From NCBI GenBank assembly GCA_021841725.1, contig JAKCEC010000077.1, positions 1-6,369 of the forward strand: a DNA stretch of 6,369 nt. The letters are read 5' to 3'. The notes below the pieces were generated by a model that was given only the letters and a program-made list of their open reading frames with translations, ran no database searches and was not told the origin of the DNA. How positions within the stretch are numbered: position 1 is the stretch's first letter; the number at the start of each line of letters is the position of its first letter. Both the position numbers and the translations under genes were made by a program. Positions 5,760 to 6,369 of this stretch are shown here, in pieces. Source of the stretch: Actinomycetes bacterium. GTDB lineage: Bacteria > Actinomycetota > Acidimicrobiia > Acidimicrobiales > RAAP-2.

Positions 5760-6369
5760 GTGCGAGTAGCCGCTCTTCAGATGACGTCGGGCAGTGACGT
5801 GCGCGCCAACGAGTCCGCCATCTTCCGTCTCGTCGAGCGCGCCAGCGACGAGGGTGCCACCTACGTCCAACTGCCCGAGTACTGCACCTACTGGGGACCG
5901 CGCTCGGGCTACGACGCGGCGGCCAAGACCCTCGAGGACGGCTTCGTGCGCCAGCTCGCCCTGGTGGCGCGCGGGCGTGGCATTACGGTGCACCTGGGGA
6001 GCATGCTCGAGCCCGCACCGGGGGGCCGCTTCTTCAACACCAGCGTCGTCCTCGGACCCCGCGGTGACGTCGCGGCCGTCTATCGCAAGGTCCACCTCTT
6101 CGACGCGCAACCGCCCGGCGGGGTCACTTACCTCGAGTCGGAGTACATTACGCCCGGCGACGAACTGCGCGTCGTGGACGTCGGCGAGCTGCGCCTGGGT
6201 CTGAGTATCTGCTTCGACGTGCGCTTCGGCGAACTCTACCGGGCCCTGGCCCTCGCCGGCGCCCGCGCGTTCGCCGTGCCGGCGGCGTTCTCGGCTCTCA
6301 CGGGCCCCGCGCACTGGGAGGTCTTGCTGCGCGCCCGCGCCATCGAGAACCACGCGTTCGTCATCGCCG
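5760..6369 (+). CDS. Carbon-nitrogen hydrolase of the Nit1/Nit2 type (3' end beyond window)
   Basis: The visible 203 codons encode a nitrilase-superfamily amidohydrolase, which splits amide C-N bonds through a Glu-Lys-Cys triad in the cytoplasm. All three residues are present: Glu40 in QLPEY, Lys110 in YRKVHLFD and Cys151 in SICFDVRF. The segments PPGGVTYLESEYITPGD (118-134) and HWEVLLRARAIEN resemble the Nit1/Nit2 branch, whose studied members hydrolyse deaminated glutathione (alpha-ketoglutaramate-like amides); many actinobacterial members are uncharacterised. The GTG at 5760 gives the usual family N-terminus VRVAALQM. An ATG at 5752 is in another frame and stops at once. About 60-70 residues are probably missing beyond the window. 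The gene follows dnaE2 by 49 bases in the same direction, but nothing links it to DNA repair. The exact substrate cannot be told from sequence. Confidence 0.9.
   Translation, partial: MRVAALQMTSGSDVRANESAIFRLVERASDEGATYVQLPEYCTYWGPRSGYDAAAKTLEDGFVRQLALVARGRGITVHLGSMLEPAPGGRFFNTSVVLGPRGDVAAVYRKVHLFDAQPPGGVTYLESEYITPGDELRVVDVGELRLGLSICFDVRFGELYRALALAGARAFAVPAAFSALTGPAHWEVLLRARAIENHAFVIA

Noticed and set aside
5535..6353. 272-residue open frame on the minus strand across the dnaE2 end and the nitrilase-like gene
   Set aside because: It is opposite two recognisable genes and crosses their intergenic gap; its composition is that of a shadow frame.

Overview
This is a GC-rich window with densely packed genes. 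It holds a complete DNA-damage-inducible translesion-synthesis cassette. The high GC content, the frequent GTG starts, the Gram-positive-type LexA operator (CGAAC-N4-GTTCG) and the actinobacterial flavour of the ImuA and ImuB proteins point to an actinobacterium. The lineage within the phylum cannot be fixed from sequence alone; an acidimicrobial-type group is only a guess.

Layout. Positions 1-90 are a short gene-free edge with a weak hairpin just past the first gene. Positions 91-798 (minus strand) encode an SRAP protein (YedK/HMCES family), which crosslinks to abasic sites in single-stranded DNA. A 71-base divergent control region (799-869) follows. It holds an 18-bp perfect palindrome that matches the Gram-positive LexA box, plus candidate -10 and -35 elements. 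On the plus strand come imuA (870-1529), imuB (1530-2609) and dnaE2 (2609-5710). They form a tightly coupled operon: the imuA stop directly abuts the imuB start, and the imuB stop overlaps the dnaE2 start by one base. After a 49-base gap, a carbon-nitrogen hydrolase of the Nit1/Nit2 type starts at 5760 and runs off the window end.

How the genes work together. DNA damage should clear LexA from the single operator and so could release both the mutasome operon and the divergent SRAP gene. DnaE2 is the error-prone polymerase. ImuB is the catalytically dead Y-family relative that links it to the sliding clamp. ImuA is the RecA-like accessory protein. SRAP would protect abasic sites at the same stalled forks. 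The downstream nitrilase-like gene looks like an unrelated metabolic or housekeeping gene.

The most unusual feature is ImuB. It is about 359 residues, whereas the family is usually around 500. Recalled family architecture suggests two in-frame losses, the fingers region near the N-terminus and the whole little-finger domain. The near-ideal clamp-binding motif (QVSFF) and the C-terminal tail are kept. It looks like a naturally minimised clamp adaptor rather than a pseudogene.
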